DNA of 64,000 nucleotides from positions 186,001-250,000 of the forward strand of contig JACKID010000002.1 of assembly GCA_020638675.1 (NCBI GenBank). The letters are read 5' to 3'. Under the pieces are notes generated by a model. That model had not been told where the DNA came from. It was given only the letters and a program-made list of their open reading frames with translations, and searched no databases. Shown one piece after another: positions 17,295-24,993 of this stretch. This DNA comes from Planctomycetota bacterium. Lineage in GTDB: Bacteria; Planctomycetota; UBA8742; UBA2392. The position numbers and the translations under genes were made by a program. How positions within the stretch are numbered: the first letter of the stretch is position 1; every line of letters begins with the position of its first letter.

Positions 17295-18596
17295 ATGGAC
17301 AAGCCAACGATCGCATCGATTCTCGGAACCATCCTCGGCCTCGCGGCCGGGATTGGCGGCATGCTGCTGCTCAGCCAGCAGCCCGCCGGCGACAACACCG
17401 AGCTGAACAACAAGCTCGCCGCCGCCATCCGCGAACGCGACGACGCCACCAAAGCCGCCGAAGACGCCCAGCGCGCGCTGGACGAAGGCAACGGGAAGCT
17501 CAAGCTGATCGAGCAGGCCAACCGCGACCTCGCTGAAGAGCTCGACCGCCAGGCCGGCAAGAACGGCGACGACTCCGCCCGCGCCAAGGAGCTGAAGGAC
17601 GAGCTCGACAAGCTCAAGACCGACAGCGCGGAAGCCCAGCGCCAAAACAAGGCCCGCATAGAAAAACTCGAAGGCATGCTCGCCGACCACGGAATCTTCG
17701 AGTTCCTGAGCGACGAGGAAGTCGCCAAGCGCGTCAGCGAGCTCAAGGTGACGTTCGAAACCGCGTTCACCGGCAAGGACAAGGCCGCCGCCATGGCCGC
17801 CCTGCGCGACCTGCAGAAGCTCGGCCCGCGCGCGTACGACGACGCGATCGAAGTCTGGCGCAAGATGGCCGAAGACTTCGGGCTCGACCCATGGGGCCAG
17901 GGCCCCGGCGAGCTGGGCATGACCTTCCAGGACTACGTCTCATTGATTACCAACTTCGGCATCGTCGAGTACGGGCTCACCAACCCTGATGTCGGCGCCG
18001 ACTTCCGCATCGCCAGCATCTACAACCTGCCCTGGTGGAGCAACGAGAGCGCCAGCAAACGCGCGCAGCTCGCGGGCGACGCGCTGGCAAAGGCCAGCGG
18101 CTACGAGGCACAGGCGGCCGTCGACGCGCTCAAGGACATCGCCGACCCCAGCACCGCCCGCTACCTCGCCGACTACGTCAAGTCCAACACCGACAACCCG
18201 GACGCGCGCCGCGCCGCCATCCTCGCGCTCGCGCTGAAGAACACCGACGAAGGCTGGGCAGCCGTGCAGTTCGCCGCCGAGAACGACAGCGACCCGGGCG
18301 TAAAGGAAGCGGCCCAGAGCGCGCTGAACCAGAAGGACGTGCCGGTCGCGGGCGTACTGATCACGCAGGTGATCGACGAGTACCAGGCGGCGCTGGCGGG
18401 CATCAAGGTGGGCGACATTCTCACGCACTACAACGGCGTGCGCATCAAGACGCTGGAAGACGTCAACAAGGCAAAGAAGGACGTGGGCGCGGGGCAGAGC
18501 GTGCAGGTGATCCTGCGGCGCGGTGACAAGGACGTCACGCTGACACTCGGCGCAGGAATGATCGGAATCAACGGCGTGGCAGTAACGCCGAAATAG
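17295..18596 (+). CDS. Membrane-anchored coiled-coil protein with helical repeats and PDZ domain
   Basis: The protein is 433 aa from the ATG at 17295 (MDKPTIASILGTILGLAAG). An in-frame start at 17247 would translate the upstream repeat and is rejected. It has an N-terminal membrane anchor (about 6-28), a charged coiled coil (about 35-130, rich in Glu/Lys/Asp/Ala), helical HEAT-like repeats (about 230-340: AQAAVDALKDIADPSTARYL, DARRAAILALALKNTDEGWA) and a C-terminal PDZ domain (AALAGIKVGDILTHYNGVRI and VILRRGDKDVTLTL). It is probably exposed to the periplasm as a scaffold. It lies inside the activase operon, between the activase and its dehydratase-like partner, with no evident link to CoA chemistry. 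Confidence 0.8.
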   Translation: MDKPTIASILGTILGLAAGIGGMLLLSQQPAGDNTELNNKLAAAIRERDDATKAAEDAQRALDEGNGKLKLIEQANRDLAEELDRQAGKNGDDSARAKELKDELDKLKTDSAEAQRQNKARIEKLEGMLADHGIFEFLSDEEVAKRVSELKVTFETAFTGKDKAAAMAALRDLQKLGPRAYDDAIEVWRKMAEDFGLDPWGQGPGELGMTFQDYVSLITNFGIVEYGLTNPDVGADFRIASIYNLPWWSNESASKRAQLAGDALAKASGYEAQAAVDALKDIADPSTARYLADYVKSNTDNPDARRAAILALALKNTDEGWAAVQFAAENDSDPGVKEAAQSALNQKDVPVAGVLITQVIDEYQAALAGIKVGDILTHYNGVRIKTLEDVNKAKKDVGAGQSVQVILRRGDKDVTLTLGAGMIGINGVAVTPK

Positions 18597-18640
18597 CAGG
18601 GACTGACAAACAAATTCACGAACCTCTGGAAAGGTCCGTC

Positions 18641-20545
18641 ATGACACCGAACGACGTAATGGAAGCGAAGGTCGAAGAAGAACTGAAGGCATACGAAGCC
18701 CAGCTGCGGAAAGAGCTCGGGCTTGAAGACGAGGAGATCAACCAGTTCGCAAAGCCCATCGAGCACCGCTTCCTGAAGCAGTCGCGCGAGACGACGACCG
18801 TGCTGTTCGGCGGGCTGACGATCGCCCACGACCAGCTGATCAAGCGTGCCGTGGCCGGGCTCGGCTACAAGGTCGATCCGCTGGACGTGCCGGACAACGA
18901 GGCGCTGACCATCGGCAAGGAATTCGGCAACCGCGGCCAGTGCAACCCGACCTACTACACCGTCGGCAACCTGGTGAAGCACCTGCAGGGGCTGCGCGAC
19001 AACGAAGGCATGACCATCCCCGAGATCAAGGAAAAGTACGTCTTCCTGACCGCGGGCGCGTGCGGCCCGTGCCGCTTCGGCATGTACGAGGCCGAGTACC
19101 GCAAGGCCCTGCGAGACGCGGGCTTCGATGGCTTCCGCGTGCTGCTGTTCGAACAGTCCAAGGGCATCAGCCAGGCGGCCGGTGATTCCGAGGCCGACGA
19201 AGGCGGCATTGATTTCAACAAGGACTTCTTCATGGCGATTATCGCCGCGGTCATGGCAGGCGACCTGCTGAACGACCTCGGCTACCAGATCCGCCCGTAC
19301 GAGAAAAAGGTCGGCAGCACCGACGCCGTGCTGGAAAAGGCCAAGCAGATGCTCGGCGACACGATGGAAGCGGGCGAGAAGATTGAGCCGACGTTCAAGA
19401 AGATCCGCACCCTGTTCGACGAGATCGAGTGCGACTTCACCCGCGTGAAGCCGCGCGTGAAGATCACCGGCGAGTTCTGGGCCATGACGACCGAGGGCGA
19501 CGGCAACTACCACATGGCCCGCTGGCTGGAAAGCGAGGGCGCGCAGGTGCAGGTTGAGCCGGTCAGCACCTGGGTTGACTACCTGCTCTACATCGGCAAG
19601 CACGACCTGAAGAAGGCCTGGGGCGTGCCCGACAACGACGGCAACAAGTTCAGCCACGTGAAGGCGATGAAGACCTACGCGCTGCTGAGCGCCCTGAAAA
19701 TGTACTTCCGCGGGCGCTACGACAAGTACCGCAAGCTGCTGGGCATGAAGGCGTTCGCGCTGCCCGACCAGAAGAAAATCCACAAGCTGGCGCAGGAGTA
19801 CTACAACATCGACCTGCGCGGCGGCGAAGGCCACATGGAAGTGGGCAAGAACATCTACAGCGTGCTCGAGAAAAAAGCCCACATGGTCATCAGCGTGAAG
19901 CCCTTCGGCTGCATGCCGAGCACCCAGAGCGACGGCGTCCAGAGCAAGGTAGTGAACGACTACCCGGAATGCATTTTCATCCCGATCGAGACCAGCGGCG
20001 ACGGCGAAGTGAACATCAAGAGCCGCGTGCAGATGAAGCTGTACGAGGCCAAGGTGCGCTGCCGCGAAGAGTTCAACCGCGTGCTTGAGGGCTACGGCTT
20101 TGACGTCAAGCAGTTCCGTGAATACGTCGACGCGAACCCGGAGCTGAACAAGGCGCTCATCAACCTGCCCCACGAGGAAGTCGGCGTGGCCAGCAACCTC
20201 CTGCACATGGTGGCCAAGAAGATGAAGATCCACTACAGCAAGAAGGCCGACAAGCTGATGACCGCCGAGGAAGTGGAACGCCTCGCCCGCGAGGCCGCCA
20301 GGGCCGAAGGCGCAAAGTGCGTCGCGCAGACCGAAGCCGACCTGGAAGCCAAGGCCGACGCCCGCGGCGCCCAGCGCATCGAGGACGACAAGGCCGAGCA
20401 CGACGCCCAGTTTGCCGAAGACGCCTGCTGCAGCAGCGGCGACTGCGGCGACAGCCTGCCCGGCGAAGTGAAGGAGCGCAGCATCGAGGAAACCGTCAAG
20501 GCCTCCACCGGCGGAGGCTGCGGCGACTCCTGCGGCTGCGAGTAA
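18641..20545 (+). CDS. 2-hydroxyacyl-CoA dehydratase-like / DUF2229-related Fe-S protein
   Basis: This 634-aa protein is probably the electron acceptor or partner subunit of the activase at 13730. Family blocks are GNRGQCNPTYYTVGNLVKHL, TAGACGPCRFGMYEAEYRKA, KPFGCMPSTQSDGVQSKVV and FIPIETSGDGEVNIKSRVQM. The Cys in RGQC, GACGPC and FGC are likely cluster ligands. In most relatives I know this region is fused behind the DUF2229 part in one very long chain; here it is a separate gene. The last 40 residues are an unusual Cys-rich tail (Cys596, 597, 602, 627, 631, 633; ending CGDSCGCE). The substrate is unknown; a true hydroxyacyl-CoA dehydratase role is not shown. It is the last gene before a strong terminator. 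Confidence 0.85.
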   Translation: MTPNDVMEAKVEEELKAYEAQLRKELGLEDEEINQFAKPIEHRFLKQSRETTTVLFGGLTIAHDQLIKRAVAGLGYKVDPLDVPDNEALTIGKEFGNRGQCNPTYYTVGNLVKHLQGLRDNEGMTIPEIKEKYVFLTAGACGPCRFGMYEAEYRKALRDAGFDGFRVLLFEQSKGISQAAGDSEADEGGIDFNKDFFMAIIAAVMAGDLLNDLGYQIRPYEKKVGSTDAVLEKAKQMLGDTMEAGEKIEPTFKKIRTLFDEIECDFTRVKPRVKITGEFWAMTTEGDGNYHMARWLESEGAQVQVEPVSTWVDYLLYIGKHDLKKAWGVPDNDGNKFSHVKAMKTYALLSALKMYFRGRYDKYRKLLGMKAFALPDQKKIHKLAQEYYNIDLRGGEGHMEVGKNIYSVLEKKAHMVISVKPFGCMPSTQSDGVQSKVVNDYPECIFIPIETSGDGEVNIKSRVQMKLYEAKVRCREEFNRVLEGYGFDVKQFREYVDANPELNKALINLPHEEVGVASNLLHMVAKKMKIHYSKKADKLMTAEEVERLAREAARAEGAKCVAQTEADLEAKADARGAQRIEDDKAEHDAQFAEDACCSSGDCGDSLPGEVKERSIEETVKASTGGGCGDSCGCE

Positions 20546-20560
20546 GCACCATCAACAGGC

Positions 20561-20592
20561 AAAGCCCCCGCAGTCATGCGGGGGCTTTTGTT
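20561..20592 (+). terminator. Intrinsic terminator of the Rrf2-activase operon
   Basis: A perfect 12-bp stem (AAAGCCCCCGCA, 20561-20572, with 20577-20588) and a GTCA loop are followed by TTTGTTT. It ends the transcript that includes the genes at 13263-20545. Confidence 0.92.
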
Positions 20593-20667
20593 TGGGCCAC
20601 AAGAACAAACGACGCCGTCACCTGCTGCGAATCCTTTTGTGTCTTCGTCGCCAACTACAGGAGCCAT

Positions 20668-20739
20668 CCACCAATCTTCACGAATCGACACGAAGAAGGG
20701 CAAAGGCATTTCTTCGTGAAGATTCGTGTGAATTCGTGG
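20668..20739. repeat. ACGAAT/ACGAAG short-motif inverted repeat (copy 1)
   Basis: The left arm 20668-20697 is built from ATCTTCACGAAT and CGACACGAAGAA. The right arm 20710-20739 carries the approximate complement (TTCTTCGTGAAGATTCGTGT). The left arm is nearly identical to the left arm of the element at 21881. It lies between convergent genes ending at 20545 and 20770. Confidence 0.75.
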
Positions 20740-20769
20740 ATAAGCAGTTCGCTTCTTACGGCGACTACC

Positions 20770-21777
20770 CTAGCGCGAAACGACCGCGTCCGGGTCGACC
20801 GTGCGTTCCTGCGTGTCGGCCGTCGGCTGGGCGCTCTGGCCCGGCAGATGGATCGCGCCGGAGACCATCAGCACCGCGAACGTAATCGCCGCCACGGCCA
20901 TCATCACAGCAACGCCGGTCAGCGCGAATTGAGTCCGCGACGTGCGTTTGAAATGTTCCTCGATGCGGTTGAAGTGCCGGGCCTGCTCGCGCGCCATGGC
21001 GTTCATGCGGCTCTGCTGGGTGCGGGCGACCTCGGTCTGGTGGCGGCGCTGGCTGCGGCGGGCGAGCTCGCTGCTCTTGAGCGCGAGCGACGCCTGCTTC
21101 AGCTGCGCCTTCTGGAACTTGCCCATCTCCTCGACGGCCGCCTTGATCTCGGTCGTCTTCGACTCGTTGCCCAGCGCCAGCGTCTCGACCATCACCTTGA
21201 CCTGCTCGGCCTGGTCCTTGGCCGCCGTGTTGCCTTCCTCGAGCTGTTTGGTCAGCTCGTTGATCGCCCACATCTGCTTCCGCGCGGTCTCGGGCAGGTT
21301 GGCGGCCGCCTGCACGAACTGCGGCAGCGGCTTGAGCGCTTCCACGAACGTGCGGTTGGCTTCCGTCTGCTCGTCCATCGCCAGCTTCAGCGCGCCAAGC
21401 GCGCGGTTCTGTTCCTCTGCGTTCGGCAGCACGTCCTTCAGCGTCGCAGGCAGATTCGACAGCGCCTCGATCAGCTTTGCCTGGCCCATGCTCTGCGCGT
21501 GCAGGCGCTGGCCGAGCATGCGGATGTGCTGGCCGAGGTCGTTCAGCCCGGTCTTGATCTCGACCACCGCGCGGCTGCGCGCCGACATGTTGGCCGGGTC
21601 GTTCGGGTTCACCGGCGCGAGCAGGCGGCTGTTCAGCATCACCACTTCTTCGGCCGGGATCTCGTCGTGTTCTTCAACCAGTATGGGATTCAATTCCGGG
21701 TCATCGCTCGGCAGCTCATAGGGCGTTTCGACTTCGGTGTGCTTCTTGCGGAACATGCGGGTGACGAACTTGAACAT
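20770..21777 (-). CDS. Coiled-coil protein with C-terminal membrane anchor
   Basis: The protein is 335 aa from the ATG at 21777 (MFKFVTRMFRKKH, with GGAG upstream); a longer frame from 21918 would translate the flanking repeat. An acidic/Pro N-terminal region is followed by a long helical coiled coil (about 60-285, rich in Gln, Ala, Glu, Lys; LPATLKDVLPNAEEQNRALG) and one TM helix near the C-terminus (FALTGVAVMMAVAAITFAVL). It ends in a short polar tail. This layout suggests a cytoplasmic coiled coil tethered to the inner membrane. No family recognised. The gene is flanked on both sides by related ACGAAT repeats. Confidence 0.75.
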   Translation of the reverse strand: MFKFVTRMFRKKHTEVETPYELPSDDPELNPILVEEHDEIPAEEVVMLNSRLLAPVNPNDPANMSARSRAVVEIKTGLNDLGQHIRMLGQRLHAQSMGQAKLIEALSNLPATLKDVLPNAEEQNRALGALKLAMDEQTEANRTFVEALKPLPQFVQAAANLPETARKQMWAINELTKQLEEGNTAAKDQAEQVKVMVETLALGNESKTTEIKAAVEEMGKFQKAQLKQASLALKSSELARRSQRRHQTEVARTQQSRMNAMAREQARHFNRIEEHFKRTSRTQFALTGVAVMMAVAAITFAVLMVSGAIHLPGQSAQPTADTQERTVDPDAVVSR

Positions 21778-21880
21778 GGTGGGCTCCGATGAATGACCGA
21801 TAACGACAACGCGATCACTCGCGCCCCCCTGAAATCGGAGCCTTAGCGTGTGAACTTTGGTGAATTTGGATTGAAGACGA

Positions 21881-21959
21881 AACCACGAATCTTCACGAAT
21901 CGACACGAATGGCCCCAAGGGCCAGGCAGTGATTCGTGAAGATTGGTGCAGATTTGTGG
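21881..21959. repeat. ACGAAT short-motif inverted repeat (copy 2)
   Basis: The left arm 21881-21910 (AACCACGAATCTTCACGAAT and following CGACACGAAT) faces the right arm 21932-21959 (ATTCGTGAAGATTGGTGCAG and following). A small central palindrome, GGCCCCAAGGGCC (21911-21923), separates them. It is closely related to the element at 20668. Confidence 0.75.
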
Positions 21960-21970
21960 CTAACGCAGTT

Positions 21971-22306
21971 CTAGATCGCGTCGCTGCCGCGTTCGCCGGT
22001 GCGGATTCGGATCACGTCGTCGAGCTTCAGCACCAGCAGCTTGCCCGCCCCCACCGCGTCGTCGCCTGCGGCTTTCACCACCGCGTCGATGGTCGGCTGC
22101 ACGAAGTTGTCGTTGACCGCAATCTCGAGCTTCAGCTTCTTGAACATCTCGATGTCGAGCTTGCTCTCGCCCGCCTCGGCCGCGTCGCGCTGGTGGCCCG
22201 TGCCCAGCACTTCGCTGATGGTAAAGCGAAACACCTCGGCCTCAGCCAGCGCGTCTTTGACGGCGTCAAGCTTCTCGGGAGCAATGATGACCTGGACGAG
22301 TTTCAT
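21971..22306 (-). CDS. PII-like signal transduction protein with atypical T-loop
   Basis: The protein is 111 aa, starting at 22306 (MKLVQVIIAPEKLDAVKDAL) with GGAG upstream. The C-terminal signature KLDDVIRIRTGERGSDAI is typical of GlnB/GlnK, as is the overall length. PII trimers sense ATP/ADP and 2-oxoglutarate and bind target enzymes or transporters. The T-loop (GHQRDAAEAGESKLDIEMF) keeps a Gln at the usual position but has no Tyr equivalent to Tyr51, so classical uridylylation is not expected. No amtB, glnA or glnD lies nearby, so the partner is unknown. The gene is divergent from the toxin-antitoxin pair, with 60 bases between starts. An upstream extension to 22552 overlaps the antitoxin and was rejected. 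Confidence 0.9.
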   Translation of the reverse strand: MKLVQVIIAPEKLDAVKDALAEAEVFRFTISEVLGTGHQRDAAEAGESKLDIEMFKKLKLEIAVNDNFVQPTIDAVVKAAGDDAVGAGKLLVLKLDDVIRIRTGERGSDAI

Positions 22307-22366
22307 CAGCGACTCCACTTGCACAAGCCATACCCATGCTTGATAATGATGGCCGGAGCACAGGCT

Positions 22367-22588
22367 ATGATCACCGAAGCATACAAGGAAGCCATTCTCC
22401 GCATGTCCAAGGCAGAGCGGATGGAGTTGCTCGAGTTCATCTCCGAGACATTCGTGGATGACCTTCCCGACTTGTCGGATGCCCAAAAGAAGCTGCTGGA
22501 TGAGCGCCTTGCCGAACACCATGCCAACCCGAACGAGGGTGAAGACGTGCATGTCGTCATGGCACGGCTTCGGGCACGCAAGGAATGA
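22367..22588 (+). CDS. Antitoxin of putative addiction module
   Basis: The protein is 73 aa from the ATG at 22367, preceded by GGAG. The opening (ITEAYKEAILRMSKAERMEL) and acidic middle (DDLPDLSDAQKKLLDERLAE) fit the small 'putative addiction module component' antitoxin family, which pairs with ParE/RelE toxins. Its stop overlaps the toxin start (ATGA, 22585-22588), so the two are translationally coupled. It likely binds and neutralises the toxin and may repress the pair's own promoter in the 60-base gap shared with the PII gene. Confidence 0.85.
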   Translation: MITEAYKEAILRMSKAERMELLEFISETFVDDLPDLSDAQKKLLDERLAEHHANPNEGEDVHVVMARLRARKE

Positions 22589-22878
22589 CCTTTAGAATCC
22601 GCGCCGGCGCGCAACGGTACCTCGCGGAGATCCGTGAATGGTATGACGCCGAGTTTTCGGGGCTCGGCGATGAGTTCCTCAGCGCGTTCGCGCAGACAAC
22701 CAGTCACATCCGTACGTTTCCTCGCGCCGGCAGAATCGTCTACCGCGAGTATCGCTGCGCCAAGGTACGCAGGTTTCCGTACCTCGTCTTCTACATCGCA
22801 GACGCGGAATCCGTGGTGATCGTCGCCGTGATTCACCAGCACCGCGATCCCGACGTATGGAAAGACCGCGTTCGCTAG
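22585..22878 (+). CDS. RelE/ParE-family toxin
   Basis: The protein is 97 aa: MTFRIRAGAQRYLAEIREWY opens as in ParE/RelE toxins, with the typical central RYREYR-like stretch (IVYREYRCAKVRRFPYLVFY) and a C-terminal VIVAVIHQHRDP. Members inhibit DNA gyrase (ParE) or cleave ribosome-bound mRNA (RelE); the sequence alone does not decide which. The start overlaps the antitoxin stop. The stop overlaps the stop of the convergent TPR gene (CTAG, 22875-22878), so the module is tightly packed. Confidence 0.85.
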   Translation: MTFRIRAGAQRYLAEIREWYDAEFSGLGDEFLSAFAQTTSHIRTFPRAGRIVYREYRCAKVRRFPYLVFYIADAESVVIVAVIHQHRDPDVWKDRVR

Positions 22879-23930
22879 TCTTCGAACTCGATCTTGTCGA
22901 TGCGGACGATGGGCAGCGGCTCGCCGTCGATGCGCAGCGCCCGCAGGCCCACACCCGCGGCGATATCGGCGATCAATGGGCGGATCAGCGTGCTGCGGCC
23001 CTGCCGCACGTTCTTGGCCTCGGCAAACTCGGTGAACAGATAAAACAGCGGCATCAGCCCGCTGATGACTTCGCCGCTTCGCATCTCGATCAGCACACCG
23101 GTCGCCGGCGCGGGCTGGGCGAACTCGATGCTGCGAATCTCGCCGAACGGAATGAACTGCAGCTCGCTGTTGCGCACCAGCTCAAGGGTCGCGCCGGTCA
23201 GCGCGTCCGCATCTTCCACCAGCTCGCACTCGCGCGACTCCGGGCCGTCCTCATCCGGCAGCACGCGCAGTTGCAGCTTCGCCCGTTGCGGCTGAAAGCG
23301 CTCGTTGCTGCGCATCAGCTCGACGGCTTGCGCGAAGTTGCGCGCCAGCAGCGCCAGCTCCGGCTGTGCCTCCTCGGGCAGCTCCTTCAGCCAGCGCGTG
23401 ATCGCGTCCGGCGTGTCGACGGGCAGACCGGGCTCGACCACCAGCCGGATCAGCTCGGGACGCATGATGCGCATGAACGTCAGGTGCGCCAGGCGCTGCA
23501 GCTTGTCGGCATCCAGGCTGCCCTGCTGCGCGGCCTCGAACAGTTGCAGATAGTCTTCCTGCTGAAAGGTGAAGTAGCGTCGCCGCATGGCCGACACGAA
23601 CTCGGCCGCGACGCCGTCTTCTTCCGGCAGTTGCTCAAACGCTGCCGAGATGTGCGGGTAGCCCGTCTCGTGGTCGCCCTGCAGGAAACACACGCGACTG
23701 TACAGCAGGTGCGCGACGCCGTTGTCTTCGTCGTGCGCCAACACCGTCGTCAGCAGGTTGCGCGCCTCGTGCAACTGGTCCTGGTCAAGCGCGATGCTGG
23801 CGAGATTCAGATTTGCGGCGGGATGAATCGGATCCTGCTGCAGTATCTCGCCGTAAATGCGCGCGGCACCCGCTACGTCGCCGTCGCGATGTTTGCTCAA
23901 ACCTTCCTGCAGAAGCTCTTCGATATCCAC
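22875..23930 (-). CDS. TPR protein with ImpE-like C-terminal domain
   Basis: The protein is 351 aa from a GTG at 23930 (no ATG option nearby). Residues about 5-110 form TPR-like helical repeats (HRDGDVAGAARIYGEILQQD, HPAANLNLASIALDQDQLHE). The C-terminal half includes FIPFGEIRSIEF followed by a beta-rich stretch, which resembles the ImpE/SciE family linked to type VI secretion loci and serine/threonine signalling. No T6SS gene is present in the window, so the ImpE link is structural resemblance only. It is the last gene of a minus-strand run starting with prkA. Confidence 0.65.
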   Translation of the reverse strand: MDIEELLQEGLSKHRDGDVAGAARIYGEILQQDPIHPAANLNLASIALDQDQLHEARNLLTTVLAHDEDNGVAHLLYSRVCFLQGDHETGYPHISAAFEQLPEEDGVAAEFVSAMRRRYFTFQQEDYLQLFEAAQQGSLDADKLQRLAHLTFMRIMRPELIRLVVEPGLPVDTPDAITRWLKELPEEAQPELALLARNFAQAVELMRSNERFQPQRAKLQLRVLPDEDGPESRECELVEDADALTGATLELVRNSELQFIPFGEIRSIEFAQPAPATGVLIEMRSGEVISGLMPLFYLFTEFAEAKNVRQGRSTLIRPLIADIAAGVGLRALRIDGEPLPIVRIDKIEFED

Positions 23931-23957
23931 TAAGCTACATCCACCAAGCCGCGCCCG

Positions 23958-24983
23958 TCAGGCCGCCGATCCCCAGCGCACCTTGTGGAAGATGCGGGTG
24001 GCGACGGCATCCAGAATCATCAGTCCGCCGAAAGTCACCGGCCAGAAGTGCGGAAACAGGTCCCCCCACGCCAGCCACAGCGTCAGGGTGGCAAAGCCTG
24101 CGGCATTCGCAAGCACCGCGCACAGAAACAACGGGCGGGCGTACTTGAAACCCAGCAGCGCGCCAAGCACAACGCCGACGCCGAGCCCGAAGATGGCATA
24201 CAGTTCATCCATGGTCGCGAGGTACACGCCGCCGCCGAGCGCGCAGCCGCCAAGCATCATCCCCGTCAGCGTCACGTTGATCAGCATGTTCGCGAGCAGC
24301 AGCCGCGGCGCCAGCCACGCGCCAATCGCCGCGCCGGCCGCGCCGCCCGCCCACATGATCCACGGGTCCACTTGCAGAAAGAACAGCGTCACGCCCGCAA
24401 TGCCGCCAAGGATCGCCGCCGCCAGCAAACGCACGAACACCGCCATCAGGATCAGCCCGATGCCGCCGACCAGCAGCGCGATCAGCGTGGCGAACTTGCG
24501 GTAGCTGTCGAACTGGTCGCCCGCGATGCTCCGAATCTCAGCCCGCAGCGCCTCCAGCGTCAGTGGAATCTTCGCGTCGTCTTCGGGCTCGGCTTCCGGG
24601 CCGTCGATGAGCTTCTCTGCGTTGCGCTTGCGCTGCTGCAGCTCGCGGATGCGATCCTGGATCTTCTCGCGCTCGCGCACCAGCTCATCGGCCTTGCGGG
24701 CCTGCTCGGCTTCTTCCTGTTTGATGAGCCCGGATTTCTCGGCGCTCTGGATAAGCTGGCGGCGCTCGACGCGCTGGGCAAGCTCCTGCACGCCGATGCA
24801 GATCAGCAGCGTCAGCAGCACCCACTTCATGGGCAGGTCGGTCAGCTTGGCCGCGGCGGGCAGCTCTTCGCGCTCGAGGCTGACGCGCTGGTCGGCCTCG
24901 ATCTCGGTGATCGTCTTGGCCTGCACGTCCTCGAACGGGTCGGTGACCGGCGGTGCCTGCTTCTTGTCGGACCGCTTCGCCAT
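23958..24983 (-). CDS. Polytopic membrane protein with cytoplasmic coiled coil
   Basis: The protein is 341 aa. A polar N-terminus (MAKRSDKKQAPP) is followed by one TM helix (WVLLTLLICIGVQELAQ), a strongly charged coiled coil (about 80-130; REREKIQDRIRELQQRKRNA) and about seven further hydrophobic segments, many Gly/Ala-rich (GAAGAAIGAWLAPRLLLANM, GVGVVLGALLGFKY). No transporter or enzyme motif is recognised. It lies 10 bases downstream of prkA on the same strand and probably shares its transcript. Confidence 0.75.
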   Translation of the reverse strand: MAKRSDKKQAPPVTDPFEDVQAKTITEIEADQRVSLEREELPAAAKLTDLPMKWVLLTLLICIGVQELAQRVERRQLIQSAEKSGLIKQEEAEQARKADELVREREKIQDRIRELQQRKRNAEKLIDGPEAEPEDDAKIPLTLEALRAEIRSIAGDQFDSYRKFATLIALLVGGIGLILMAVFVRLLAAAILGGIAGVTLFFLQVDPWIMWAGGAAGAAIGAWLAPRLLLANMLINVTLTGMMLGGCALGGGVYLATMDELYAIFGLGVGVVLGALLGFKYARPLFLCAVLANAAGFATLTLWLAWGDLFPHFWPVTFGGLMILDAVATRIFHKVRWGSAA

Positions 24984-24993
24984 CGTGCAGTGC

